Position numbers and translations under genes: made by a program
NCBI GenBank assembly: GCA_964384625.1
Contig: CAYLNH010000017.1
Location: 1 to 50,008 of the forward strand
Direction of reading: 5' to 3'
DNA from: CAYLNH01 sp964384625
GTDB taxonomy: Bacteria > Verrucomicrobiota > Lentisphaeria > JABSQK01
DNA: 50,008 nt
Shown: positions 43,001 to 50,004 of the stretch, piece after piece
Numbering within the stretch: the first letter of the stretch is position 1
Layout of the letters: every line of letters begins with the position of its first letter
Notes under the pieces: generated by a model
Seen by the model: only the letters and a program-made list of their open reading frames with translations
What the model was told of the DNA's origin: nothing
Database searches by the model: none

Positions 43001-43660
43001 GATCAGATGGTACATATTGTGATGCGCGGACACGGCGCCGCTGGTGCCGCCGGCCGGTGTGCCGATGCCGCGGTTCTTCGCGATATAAGGATAGCTGCCG
43101 ACCCAGTAGATGATGCCGCGATTCGGAAACGCCGGCTCCTGGAAATCGTTGATCCCGTCGAGCTTCAGCGTCGGCTGCTTCGGAACGACTTCAAAGCCGG
43201 TGCCGGCGTAGCTCAGGCCCTTGCGACGGAAGGAATAGAAGCGACAGCCCAGGTGGTCCTCCAGGAAACCGTAGACCGCGTTCTGCAGTCCCAGAGCGCT
43301 GGCTGCAGTAATCGTCAACATCTTGCCGTCCGCCTTGATGCGGTAGGCCTGCGTGCCGGTGTCCGTCTTGCTCGCGCCCGGGACCTCCTTGACGACGCTG
43401 AGGACAAGCATCGGTTTGCCGGCAGCGTCTTTGGCTGCGGCGACGAGCGGCAGGTCGGCGCCGGTGATCTGTTTCAGGTAGTCCTGCAGCGTTTCGGCCG
43501 GCGGCTTGAGATGCCGGGAACCGCGCGCTTTCGCCATTTCCGGCGGCAGCGCCGTGTGGCCGTTATGCACGATGACGGCGAGCGGCTTGCCGTCACGGGT
43601 GAGTTCGACTGCAGTCGCGGGGATCGCCACCAGGATCAACAGAAGAAGAGTGATTCTCAT
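40091..43660 (-). CDS. Secreted DUF4838 protein with C-terminal FGE-like domain (paralogue A)
   Basis: The 1,189-residue protein has a short signal peptide (MRITLLLLILVAIPATAV). It shows the same domain order as the next gene: GH67N-like (AETLQDYLKQITGADLPLV, NAVYGFLEDHLGCRFYSF), DUF4838 (HPGFYPMHKDGKR, QGDGFSGCHCPDCRKL, TVWHWDTYRAEWPSMFY), a beta-rich middle and an FGE-like end (GEFVRGSDKYADE, LPTEAQWEKAARGTDG, EQMAGNVWEWVNDWYQY, VIRGGCSVIDERFSR). As in its paralogue, no FGE cysteine pair follows the RGG motif. The FGE-like fold, related to C-type lectins, may bind sugar here (inference). The ATG lies one base after the regulator stop (TAACATG), so the two are translationally coupled. Confidence 0.85.
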   Translation of the reverse strand: MRITLLLLILVAIPATAVELTRDGKPLAVIVHNGHTALPPEMAKARGSRHLKPPAETLQDYLKQITGADLPLVAAAKDAAGKPMLVLSVVKEVPGASKTDTGTQAYRIKADGKMLTITAASALGLQNAVYGFLEDHLGCRFYSFRRKGLSYAGTGFEVVPKQPTLKLDGINDFQEPAFPNRGIIYWVGSYPYIAKNRGIGTPAGGTSGAVSAHHNMYHLIPPKDKTHRGKTTKGLFKDHPGFYPMHKDGKRRPTWAMGICGTNKDLPTFLAAALEKSIQTRIKRGKGKIDWNMPFSAAQGDGFSGCHCPDCRKLVHAEQSEAAPTILALNRTLEILNKKYPKARVITFAYFSTIAAPNNLKPHKNLMINVVSSDAGQNAAGDQMGLINGNPANRDYARALKEWPKVAPNRVTVWHWDTYRAEWPSMFYVAPNMRYFRDCKIYAVNPQFCGGPWLDMLAWLYLKLAWNPDLDGDKLIRQYVDDNFGKEAGKHVYDYLKLAQSGYEKNLYLPSAVRWSGWTATMRVKMWPPALLAKMSATMDQAMAAAEKAGDKTRLANLIGARGKSVDVLILNEIGYQGKPWGPVPFQGRNWFVSGADPRVPPALMRAKQGIVMNGGGEHGILRAITRYTRGNGGPLVELAGAKITAAVCPDLKGQITSVVDKTSGKDLLSVQGANVGYMDLFPRVKVQAWLPVKENNNVARRANDDWSATWSKFQNPTKDSLQTDLVLSPAVWGFYPNQYLRRTVTVTDQGMKVERQFIQKKSRTTLKNPWRFTTRWLLALPHSKYSKVIVKGGGVDQMLDLRYAVPGGIKTVKAGEKMPAADWMDEQIDAVIAISDAKATKLALKGDGEVRIQLDRGDGVAAVITTPVAGWDSVEIKPVVDKQYLEVKLVGKPQPMDATKENEIELPTQMLSAVAVPATAKPAEHETVAAAPRTVKIKKTGDNTAINEIDGAELIWIPAGEFVRGSDKYADEMPKKKVHLDGYWIYKYPVTLGQYKKFCEAAGQAFKPMWGQGMHAAEGKDADFAVQTNWYEADKYAKWAGGALPTEAQWEKAARGTDGREFPWGNKWDATKCASYEATIGKFTPGFVPVQAKPEGASPFGVEQMAGNVWEWVNDWYQYDYYKEAPAKNPNGPAKGSHKVIRGGCSVIDERFSRTSARMIQPPQVRDWTPIGFRLVVNADKNGKPRLQ

Positions 43661-43661
43661 G

Positions 43662-44741
43662 TTACGCGTTCCTATTTGGTTTGGCTGTTGACTGTCGTTC
43701 GATCAATTTCGGGGCAACCCGGATGACCTCGAATTCGTCAGGCATCGGCTCGGACGCCAGCACCAGTGCCAGATGGGCAAGGCGATCCTCGCCCAGACTG
43801 ACGGTGGTCAGCGGCGGATTGAGCCATTGCGCCCATGGGGTGTTTCCCAGACCCACCACGCTCAAGTCGTGCGGAACCTGTAATCCCAGGTCGTTGGCGG
43901 CGCGAAGCAGCGGACCGGCGCGAAAATCGCCGGCACAAACCACTGCAGTCGGTTTCTTTATCTTAAGGAAATGGCGTGCTGACGCGAACTCCTCCTCGTG
44001 CCATTCGCCGGCCATTGTCGGACTTGTCCCCAAAAGAAACTCCTCGTCGATCTCCACTTCGCGCAGAGCCGAACGGTAGCCGAGGCAGGTGGCGCGCTGC
44101 GACGAGATATCCCGCACCAACGGGCCATCAGCGCCACCCGTGCCGGCTTCGTGCAGAGCGATGCGGCGATGGCCAAGATCATACAGATGGTGCGTTGCCA
44201 GCTTCGCGGCGCGGTACAGATCGCCGCTTACCAGATAGCCGGGATCTTTGCAGTCGAAATAGTCGTGGGTCAAAAAGCCGCCGATCCGGACAATATTGCG
44301 GCGCCCGTTCAAGATCGGACGTACTCGGGACCATTTGTCTTCAACGCAAACAACCCAATCGGCCTCCTGCAGCAGCTGCCGCAACTGCTCGATGCCGTTG
44401 CCGTTTTCGCGCGGCGTGAAGGACGTGATTGTCATGCCGCGATCCTGGCCGTCACTGCAGATGCGCGCATACAGCTGTTGGAAGAAATGCTCCTCCGTCG
44501 GCCCAATGTACAGCAAGCGTTCCGTGGCGGCGCCGACAATGGTCCCCCGGCCTTCCTGGCGTGCAACCACCCCGTCTTCCGCCAGCAGGTCGATTGCCCG
44601 TCGCAGGGTCAGCCGGTTGACGTCGTACGCCTCGGCCAACTCCGCCTCCGGCGGCAGCATTTCGTTCGCCGCGAAATCCCCCGCCCGAATGCGTTCGTGC
44701 AACTGCTCCGCCACTTTCTTGTACTTCGCCGGCCGGCCCAT
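43662..44741 (-). CDS. GntR-type regulator with LacI-like sugar-binding domain
   Basis: The 359-residue regulator joins a GntR winged helix (residues ~1-72: KKVAEQLHERIRAGDF, LPPEAELAEAYDVNRLTLRR, QEGRGTIV) to a LacI/periplasmic-binding-protein-type effector domain (HHLYDLGHRRIALHEAG, PTAVVCAGDFRAGPLLRAA, LGLQVPHDLSVVGLGNTPWA, PPLTTVSLGEDRLAHLAL). Such AraR-like regulators usually repress glycan genes until a sugar binds. It is the first gene of the 14-kb glycan operon and is coupled to paralogue A. ATG 44741 has AAGGAAG before it. The promoter region contains an inverted pair of ATTATACTCAT sites, one over the -10, fitting autoregulation. Confidence 0.92.
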   Translation of the reverse strand: MGRPAKYKKVAEQLHERIRAGDFAANEMLPPEAELAEAYDVNRLTLRRAIDLLAEDGVVARQEGRGTIVGAATERLLYIGPTEEHFFQQLYARICSDGQDRGMTITSFTPRENGNGIEQLRQLLQEADWVVCVEDKWSRVRPILNGRRNIVRIGGFLTHDYFDCKDPGYLVSGDLYRAAKLATHHLYDLGHRRIALHEAGTGGADGPLVRDISSQRATCLGYRSALREVEIDEEFLLGTSPTMAGEWHEEEFASARHFLKIKKPTAVVCAGDFRAGPLLRAANDLGLQVPHDLSVVGLGNTPWAQWLNPPLTTVSLGEDRLAHLALVLASEPMPDEFEVIRVAPKLIERQSTAKPNRNA

Positions 44742-44756
44742 GCGGTTCTTCCTTAT

Positions 44757-44841
44757 ATTATACTCATTGTCTATTTACGACACGCGAGAACCGGTTTTGT
44801 TCCACAAAGCAAGGCGATTTTATATAGATTATGAGTATAAT
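44757..44841 (-). promoter_or_regulatory. Operator pair and -10 of the glycan operon
   Basis: ATTATACTCAT (44757-44767) and its exact reverse complement ATGAGTATAAT (44831-44841) lie 74 bp apart. On the coding strand the first copy contains TATAAT (44762-44757), a likely -10 just before the AAGGAAG ribosome site. The spacing is close to seven helical turns, which would suit looping by a dimeric or tetrameric repressor (inference). No good -35 is seen. Confidence 0.5.
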
Positions 44842-44919
44842 TAACCGGCAAGAGGGGGGCGGGCATGGACGCGTCCGAGGCTGAGATTGCGGTTCGCTTC
44901 TCGGGGGACTGGCCGGGGC

Positions 44920-44940
44920 GCCGCCGCGATCTGCGGCGGC
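44920..44940 (-). terminator. Weak hairpin after the pseudopilin gene
   Basis: GCCGCCGC (44920-44927) and GCGGCGGC (44933-44940) form an 8-bp GC stem with loop GATCT, starting ~16 nt after the pseudopilin stop. No T-run follows, so this is at best a partial terminator. Confidence 0.35.
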
Positions 44941-44955
44941 GGCCGGGCCGCCGGC

Positions 44956-45798
44956 CTACTTGAAGTCGTCCTTGTAGCCGGGGTGCAGGTAGGCCCCCCA
45001 ACGCATGAAGCTGTGGCGGCTCTGCGTATGTCCGCCGGTGGCACTGGTAATATGCCCCGCCCGGCCGTAGACATTGTGATTCGTCACGTCGTGGCCTTCC
45101 ACATGGCCGTCCGCCTGAACCGCGACGGAATCATTGCCGCCGTGTCCGGGGTTGTAGTACATGGAACGCCAGGACGCGAAGAAGCTCTTGGTGTGGCTTT
45201 CACCGGCGAGAATCATCAGGTCCGCGACTCGAAGGTAGCGGAAACGGGCCAGGGGTTTGTCTTCGATCACCCACGTATGACTGCCCGGCGGATCGAAGGC
45301 TTCGAGCCAGCCGATCCAGTCGTTGACCCGGTAGGTGCGGACGTTGCTCGAGTTCGTGTTCACATTGGTGGGCGTATGGCTGCCGGGAAACGGCGTACTG
45401 CCGCGGGGATCCGGAATGTCGCGAAACGACGGACACAGCAGCAGGGAATGCACATCGCGATAATGCCCGACCATCGGCATTCCGACATAGGGGCGGAGCA
45501 GGTAACGCCCAGGCACGCGAAACCCCTGGTGATTCGTCAGGGACCAACTGGACAATGCCGGATCATGGGCGATATAGCCCTCATAGTCATTGGCATACAA
45601 GTGGAAAGCAAGCCCGATCTGCCTGAGGTTGTTGACGCACACGGCCCGATTGGCCGTGGTCTTCGCCCGCTGCAGGACAGGGAGCAGAATGGCCGCCAGG
45701 ATGGCGATGATGGCAATCACCACGAGAAGCTCAATCAGAGTAAACGCCCGGCGTTCCGCCTGTGTCGTCGGTGTTCTGTCGTTGGTTGCCGCCCGCAT
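44956..45798 (-). CDS. Type II secretion/pilin-like protein (prepilin N-terminus)
   Basis: The 280-residue protein has a short basic leader and a textbook prepilin-peptidase site and helix, AFTLIELLVVIAIIAILAAILLP. The NNLRQIGLAFHLYANDYEGYI segment that follows is typical of the pseudopilins found in large numbers in PVC bacteria. The C-terminal H-x-DG signature of that group appears as HGGNDSVAVQADG. Such proteins are thought to be exported through type II-like machinery, and their function is unknown. AAGGAGAAAGCG precedes the ATG. It lies upstream of the glycan regulator on the same strand, so it may be linked to the same glycan response (inference). Confidence 0.9.
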   Translation of the reverse strand: MRAATNDRTPTTQAERRAFTLIELLVVIAIIAILAAILLPVLQRAKTTANRAVCVNNLRQIGLAFHLYANDYEGYIAHDPALSSWSLTNHQGFRVPGRYLLRPYVGMPMVGHYRDVHSLLLCPSFRDIPDPRGSTPFPGSHTPTNVNTNSSNVRTYRVNDWIGWLEAFDPPGSHTWVIEDKPLARFRYLRVADLMILAGESHTKSFFASWRSMYYNPGHGGNDSVAVQADGHVEGHDVTNHNVYGRAGHITSATGGHTQSRHSFMRWGAYLHPGYKDDFK

Positions 45799-45817
45799 CG
45801 CTTTCTCCTTGGCTTCT

Positions 45818-45837
45818 ACTTATATAGAACTTATATA
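45818..45837 (-). promoter_or_regulatory. AT-rich direct repeat upstream of the pseudopilin gene
   Basis: ACTTATATA occurs at 45818-45826 and again at 45829-45837, exactly one helical turn apart (11 bp), some 20-40 nt before the pseudopilin ATG. It may be a -10 region combined with a regulator site. The TATA-rich composition contrasts with the GC-rich surroundings. Confidence 0.4.
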
Positions 45838-45971
45838 TATCAGGCCGGTGGATTGCAAGGGGATTTCGGCAGAATCTGGACTCGCCGAGGTGGGGCGGGC
45901 AAGAACTTCAGATTTGAAATTGGGGCAGGGGAGAGTCGACTCGGGGCGCCGCCGCGGCGGATTTTGCGGGA

Positions 45972-46004
45972 TCCCGACTCTCAAGAGGTCGGGACGAGTA
46001 CGAT
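45972..46004. repeat. Short dispersed palindrome, copy 3
   Basis: TCCCGACTCTCAAGAGGTCG continues into GGACGAGTACGAT. The first 23 bp are an imperfect inverted repeat (TCCCGA/TCGGGA and CTC/GAG around CAA). It matches the copy at 30637 and, more weakly, 8707. It lies in the 270-bp gap between the thioredoxin-like and pseudopilin genes, which holds no gene. Confidence 0.55.
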
Positions 46005-46068
46005 CGGAGCGGCGGGGAGCCGCGGCGGCGCGGAGTTCGATGGATTGGATGTCGGGCGCGGGTCGGCT

Positions 46069-46995
46069 CTATTTTCTGCCGGCGGCGCGTTGACGCATCA
46101 GGCCGAGGTACTTGCGGAGGTTTTTGAAGGCGTTGCCGTAGCGGCCGTCAGTCCCGAGTTTTTCGCCTTCGACGATGGCCTTTTCGCAGGCGTCAAACTG
46201 CTTTGCCCACAGCAGGGCGGAGGCCTTGCGGTAATGCAGTGCCTGCCTGGCCGCCGCCGGCAGATCCTGCCGGTCCGTCAGGGTCTTATCGATCAACGCC
46301 AGCATTTCGTCGCGCTTGCGGGCGCGGCCGAGGGCAGTGAGTTTGGCGTTCAGCTCGAGCATGAACAACTCGGTCTCATACGTCTTCTTGAGACCGGCTT
46401 TGTTTTGCGGGTCGAGTTCGATGATCTGCGGGTAGACCTTGGCGTGGTCGACGGCAAGCCTGAGTTCGCCGCGACGTTTGACCCACTGGTCCAGCAATTT
46501 TGCTTTCTGGATCCCGGTTGCCGCGTTTGCCTGTTCCAGGAGCTTCTGATCGGAACCTTTCTTCGCCTTGAGATCAGCGAGGTGATCCAGGTACTTTTTG
46601 GGGCCGCCGGCCTGGTAGCCGGTCCTGGCGTAGACTTCGCCTTCAGCGTTCATCAGGGCAACGGTGGGGAAGCCGCGGATCTTGTACTTCTGCTTGAGCG
46701 CATTACGGGCCTGTTTTACGTCTGCCGGGACTTGTCGCCGTCGCGGGAAGTCAAGCATGACCAGGACAAACTCGGCGGGCGCTTGGTTCTGAAATTCCTG
46801 TTTCGCGAAGACTTCACGCTCGAGTTTCTTGCACCAGGAACACCAATCGCTGCCGGTGAAGAGAACCAGGAGGTCCTTGTTTTCGGCGGCGGCCGTCTTC
46901 TTTGCTGCCGCAAAATCGGTAACCCACAACTCGGCCCCGTCGATCGCGGCGGCGGCCAGCAGGACATTCAGGCTCAGGACCAAATGCATTCGCAT
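46069..46995 (-). CDS. Periplasmic thioredoxin-like protein
   Basis: The 308-residue exported protein has a signal peptide (MRMHLVLSLNVLLAAAAIDG) and a thioredoxin fold at ~25-150. Its active site is C52-S-W-C55 in FTGSDWCSWCKKLEREVF, and the cis-proline strand is IRGFPTVALMNAEG. The SDWC..C context resembles the thioredoxin_7/DUF255-like group rather than classical thioredoxin. The remaining ~150 residues are helical and may form TPR-like hairpins (RQALHYRKASALLWAKQFDA). It probably acts as a reductase or isomerase on exported proteins. It stands alone, divergent from the PAS kinase gene. Confidence 0.82.
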   Translation of the reverse strand: MRMHLVLSLNVLLAAAAIDGAELWVTDFAAAKKTAAAENKDLLVLFTGSDWCSWCKKLEREVFAKQEFQNQAPAEFVLVMLDFPRRRQVPADVKQARNALKQKYKIRGFPTVALMNAEGEVYARTGYQAGGPKKYLDHLADLKAKKGSDQKLLEQANAATGIQKAKLLDQWVKRRGELRLAVDHAKVYPQIIELDPQNKAGLKKTYETELFMLELNAKLTALGRARKRDEMLALIDKTLTDRQDLPAAARQALHYRKASALLWAKQFDACEKAIVEGEKLGTDGRYGNAFKNLRKYLGLMRQRAAGRK

Positions 46996-47063
46996 CGATG
47001 ATTCTCCGTTGGTTTGACGTTACCCCGTCATTTCATAACGTTACGGCCCGGGGCCGTTATCAG

Positions 47064-47091
47064 TAGCATGCCAACACATTACGGCTATAGT
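47064..47091 (+). promoter_or_regulatory. Candidate promoter for the kinase/activator pair
   Basis: TAGCAT (47064-47069), a 16-nt spacer and TATAGT (47086-47091) lie ~73 nt before ATG 47165. The -10 context GGCTATAGTAGAGC is nearly identical to the one at 2647-2652 on the other strand. Confidence 0.4.
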
Positions 47092-47164
47092 AGAGCAGGC
47101 GGAACCTGGCCGGCGCTGGGTCGGCAGGTCGCGACTGCGGTATGATTCTGAGGCAAGGTGGACA

Positions 47165-48376
47165 ATGGGGCAAGCAACGACCCCGGGCAATGAACCTGGC
47201 GATCCGACCGGAATTCGGGAGGGGCTGTATCATTTGCTCTTCGAAAGCGCGTCCGACGGGATCTGTATCCTGCGCGGCCCCGTGGTGATCGACAGCAACC
47301 GGCGCGCGGCGGAGCTGTTCGGCTGCAGTTGCGCGGATTTGATCGGAATGACGCCGGCCGATCTGTCGCCTTTGCTTCAGCCCTGCGGCGCCAGATCCGC
47401 GGACCTCGCCCCAAAACGCATTGACGCCGCCCGCAGGGAGAGGCCGTTCTGCTTTGATTGGGTCCACCAGCGGGCTGACGGCACCCCGTTCGACGCGGAG
47501 ATCAGCCTGACCGCCGTCGAAGTCGACGGCGACGAATACACCTTGGCCATTATCCGTGATGTTTCCGAACGCCTGCGTTTGGAGCAAGAGGCCGAGACCC
47601 GGCATCAGCAATTGCTGCAGGCGGACAAGATGGCCTCGTTGGGCGTGCTGGTTTCGGGCGTCGCCCATGAGATCAACAACCCTAACGGGTTGATCAAGAG
47701 TTCGCTCCATATTCTGCGGCCGGCGCTGAACGACATTATCCCCGCCCTCGAACGCTGCCGGCGGGAACACGGCGACTTCATGGTCGGCGGTCTGCCGGTC
47801 GACGAATTGCGGGACGCGTTGCCGGCGCTGCTGGCGGACATGCAGCGCGGCGCCGATCGCATCGCCGGCATTGTCGGTGAACTGCGCGACTTCGCCCGGC
47901 AGCAGCCCGACGACCTGGCCGAGGACGTCGACCTGAATGCGGTGGTGCAGGCGGCTGCCACGCTGCTGGCGAACATCATCAAGAAGAGTACCAATCATTT
48001 TGAGCTCCGCCTCGGTTCGGACTTGCCGCCGGTGAACGGACACTTTCAACGGCTTGAGCAGGTGGTCGTCAATCTCCTGGTCAACGCTTGTCAGGCATTG
48101 ACCGATCCGGATCAGGCCATCGTCGTGGAGACCCGGCAGACGCGGCAAGCGAACATCGCTGAGATCATCGTGCGAGACGAAGGCCGGGGGATTGGTCCGG
48201 AAGACGTGCGCCGGATCACCGACCCGTTCTTCACCACCAAACGCGATACCGGCGGGACCGGTCTGGGGCTGTCGGTGTCCTCCCGGATCATCAGCGAGCA
48301 CAACGGCAAACTGCTGTTCAACTCGGCACCGGACCGCGGTATGACGGCAACCATCCAACTCCCGCTGCATCCATGA
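47165..48376 (+). CDS. PAS-domain sensor histidine kinase
   Basis: The 403-residue soluble kinase has a PAS domain (~20-135: LFESASDGICILRGPVVID, NRRAAELFG and DYTLAIIRDVSER-like end EYTLAIIRDVSERLRLEQ). Its phospho-acceptor His168 lies in SGVAHEINNPNG, and the ATPase carries N-box LLVNACQAL, G1 DEGRGIG and G2 GGTGLGLSVS. This is the NtrB-like HisKA group that usually pairs with sigma-54 activators. The activator gene indeed follows with a 4-nt overlap (ATGA). No membrane segment is present, so the signal is cytoplasmic or comes through a partner. AAGGTGG lies before ATG 47165. Confidence 0.92.
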   Translation: MGQATTPGNEPGDPTGIREGLYHLLFESASDGICILRGPVVIDSNRRAAELFGCSCADLIGMTPADLSPLLQPCGARSADLAPKRIDAARRERPFCFDWVHQRADGTPFDAEISLTAVEVDGDEYTLAIIRDVSERLRLEQEAETRHQQLLQADKMASLGVLVSGVAHEINNPNGLIKSSLHILRPALNDIIPALERCRREHGDFMVGGLPVDELRDALPALLADMQRGADRIAGIVGELRDFARQQPDDLAEDVDLNAVVQAAATLLANIIKKSTNHFELRLGSDLPPVNGHFQRLEQVVVNLLVNACQALTDPDQAIVVETRQTRQANIAEIIVRDEGRGIGPEDVRRITDPFFTTKRDTGGTGLGLSVSSRIISEHNGKLLFNSAPDRGMTATIQLPLHP

Positions 48377-49788
48377 CCCCCAAGACGCTGTATCCAACCA
48401 GACCGGTGCTGCTGGTCGACGACGAAGCCAGTTGGCTGCGGACCTTCAGCCTGATGCTGCGCGCCGCCGGCGTCAACAACATCGAGACCTGCAGCGAGAG
48501 CGGGACAGTGATGGACTGGCTGGAGGCCAACGACTGTTCGGTTGTCGCGCTCGACCTGATCATGCCGGAGCCGTCGGGCGAGGACCTCCTGGCGCAGATC
48601 ACGGTGGAGCACCCCGATCTGCGCGTCATCATCGTGTCCGGCATGAACGATGTCGGGACGGCCGTGCGCTGTCTGAAGAAGGGCGCCTTCGACTACTTCG
48701 TCAAGTCGTCGGAAAGCGCGCGGCTGGTCAACGACATTCTGCGTGCCGTCGAACTCGTGGAGTTGGCGGCCGAAAACCGCGCCCTGCAGCAGCAGTTGCT
48801 GCACGACGACCTGGCCGATGCCGCGGCCTTTGGCGATATCATCACCGCCAACAAACGCATGCTGGGCATCTTCAGGTATGTCGAAGCGGTTGCGGCGACG
48901 TCCTGGCCGGTATTGGTCACCGGCGAAAGCGGCGTCGGCAAGGAACTGGTTGCACGCACCATTCACCGGCGGAGTGAGCGCCAGGGCGAGTTCGTTGCGT
49001 TGAACACGGCCGGACTGGACGACAATCTGTTTTCCGACACGCTGTTCGGCCACGCCAAAGGCGGCTTCACCGGCGCCGACGAGTTCCGCTCCGGTATGGT
49101 TGAGCAGGCCGCCGGCGGCACGCTCTTCCTCGACGAGATCGGCGATCTGAGTCTGGCCAGCCAGGTCAAACTCCTGCGCCTGCTGCAGAACGGCGAGTAC
49201 TTCTCCCTTGGTTCCGACAGTTGCCGCCGGGCTGAGACGCGCGTACTGGCCGCGACCAACAGGAATCTCCGCGAGCTGCAGGGCGTCGGCCAGTTCCGGA
49301 AGGACCTCTTCTACCGACTGACCACGCACTGGATTGATGTGCCGCCGCTGCGCCAGCGGAAAGAAGACATTCCCATGTTGCTGGAGCATTTCCTCGGCCG
49401 CGCCGCGGAGGAGCTGCAGAAGACCAGACCGACGCCGCCGCCGCAACTGGTGCACCTGTTGAAGACCTATTACTTCCCCGGCAACGTGCGCGAGCTGGAA
49501 TCGATGGTGTTTGACGCCGTCAGCCGGCATCAGGGCGGCGTCCTGTCGATGGAATCATTCCGGGAACACATCCAGCAGAACGCGGCCGATACCGTTCCGG
49601 CGGAGGTCGCCGAGCCGGAAGGCATCGGCATGTGGGCGACCTTTTCCGACCCGCTGCCGACGCTCAGGCAGGTCACCGAACTGCTGATCGACGAGGCCAT
49701 GGAACGCAGCGGCAACAATCAGAGCATTGCCTCCCAATTGCTCGGCATCAGCCGCCAGGCATTGAATCAACGGTTGAAGAACCGCTAG
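48373..49788 (+). CDS. NtrC-family sigma-54-dependent response regulator
   Basis: The 471-residue regulator has a receiver domain (~10-125, phospho-acceptor Asp61 in VALDLIMPEPSGE and Lys in AFDYFVKSSE). The AAA+ domain (~155-385) shows Walker A GESGVGKE, the sigma-54 loop as GGFTGA (usual GAFTGA), Walker B GGTLFLDEIGDL and the arginine region FRKDLFYRL. The C-terminus is a Fis-type helix-turn-helix (NNQSIASQLLGISRQALNQR). It would activate sigma-54 promoters on phosphorylation by the overlapping kinase. The Ala-to-Gly change in the loop could alter sigma-54 contact. Its target genes are not evident in the window. Confidence 0.93.
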   Translation: MTPKTLYPTRPVLLVDDEASWLRTFSLMLRAAGVNNIETCSESGTVMDWLEANDCSVVALDLIMPEPSGEDLLAQITVEHPDLRVIIVSGMNDVGTAVRCLKKGAFDYFVKSSESARLVNDILRAVELVELAAENRALQQQLLHDDLADAAAFGDIITANKRMLGIFRYVEAVAATSWPVLVTGESGVGKELVARTIHRRSERQGEFVALNTAGLDDNLFSDTLFGHAKGGFTGADEFRSGMVEQAAGGTLFLDEIGDLSLASQVKLLRLLQNGEYFSLGSDSCRRAETRVLAATNRNLRELQGVGQFRKDLFYRLTTHWIDVPPLRQRKEDIPMLLEHFLGRAAEELQKTRPTPPPQLVHLLKTYYFPGNVRELESMVFDAVSRHQGGVLSMESFREHIQQNAADTVPAEVAEPEGIGMWATFSDPLPTLRQVTELLIDEAMERSGNNQSIASQLLGISRQALNQRLKNR

Positions 49789-49842
49789 ATACACCTGCCG
49801 CGAAAAGGGTGCGGGATCGTGTTTCTGCTTTCCGAGAAGAAC

Positions 49843-50004
49843 CCCCAAGCTCAGCTTGGGGAGTGTCTACACCCCCTTCCGTTCAGCCGGCAACACCAGG
49901 GCCCCCGCCGTTTGCTCCGGAACCGGCAAAGCATTTGCCGGTTCCGGAGCAAACGGCGGGGGAGTCGTGGCGAAAGCAAAACTGAAGGGAGGCTGACACT
50001 CCCC
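49843..50004. repeat. Nested palindromic element at the window end
   Basis: The element contains a 19-bp palindrome (CCCCAAGCTCAGCTTGGGG, 49843-49861), an outer inverted pair GGGGAGTGTC (49858-49867) / GACACTCCCC (49995-50004) and a central perfect 29-bp stem (49902-49930 with 49934-49962) around the 3-nt loop GCA. It has the look of a MITE-like element with terminal inverted repeats. The inner hairpin would also stop transcription from the activator gene. Confidence 0.75.

Noticed and set aside
36463..43660. True formylglycine-generating enzymes activating sulfatases
   Set aside because: The cysteine pair needed for catalysis is not found after the RGG motif and no sulfatase is encoded in the window.
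32817..43726. Three very long plus-strand open frames opposite the glycan operon (32817-36347, 36400-40068, 41804-43726)
   Set aside because: They lie exactly opposite the secreted minus-strand proteins and have no family motifs or ribosome sites. High GC keeps the opposite frame free of stops.
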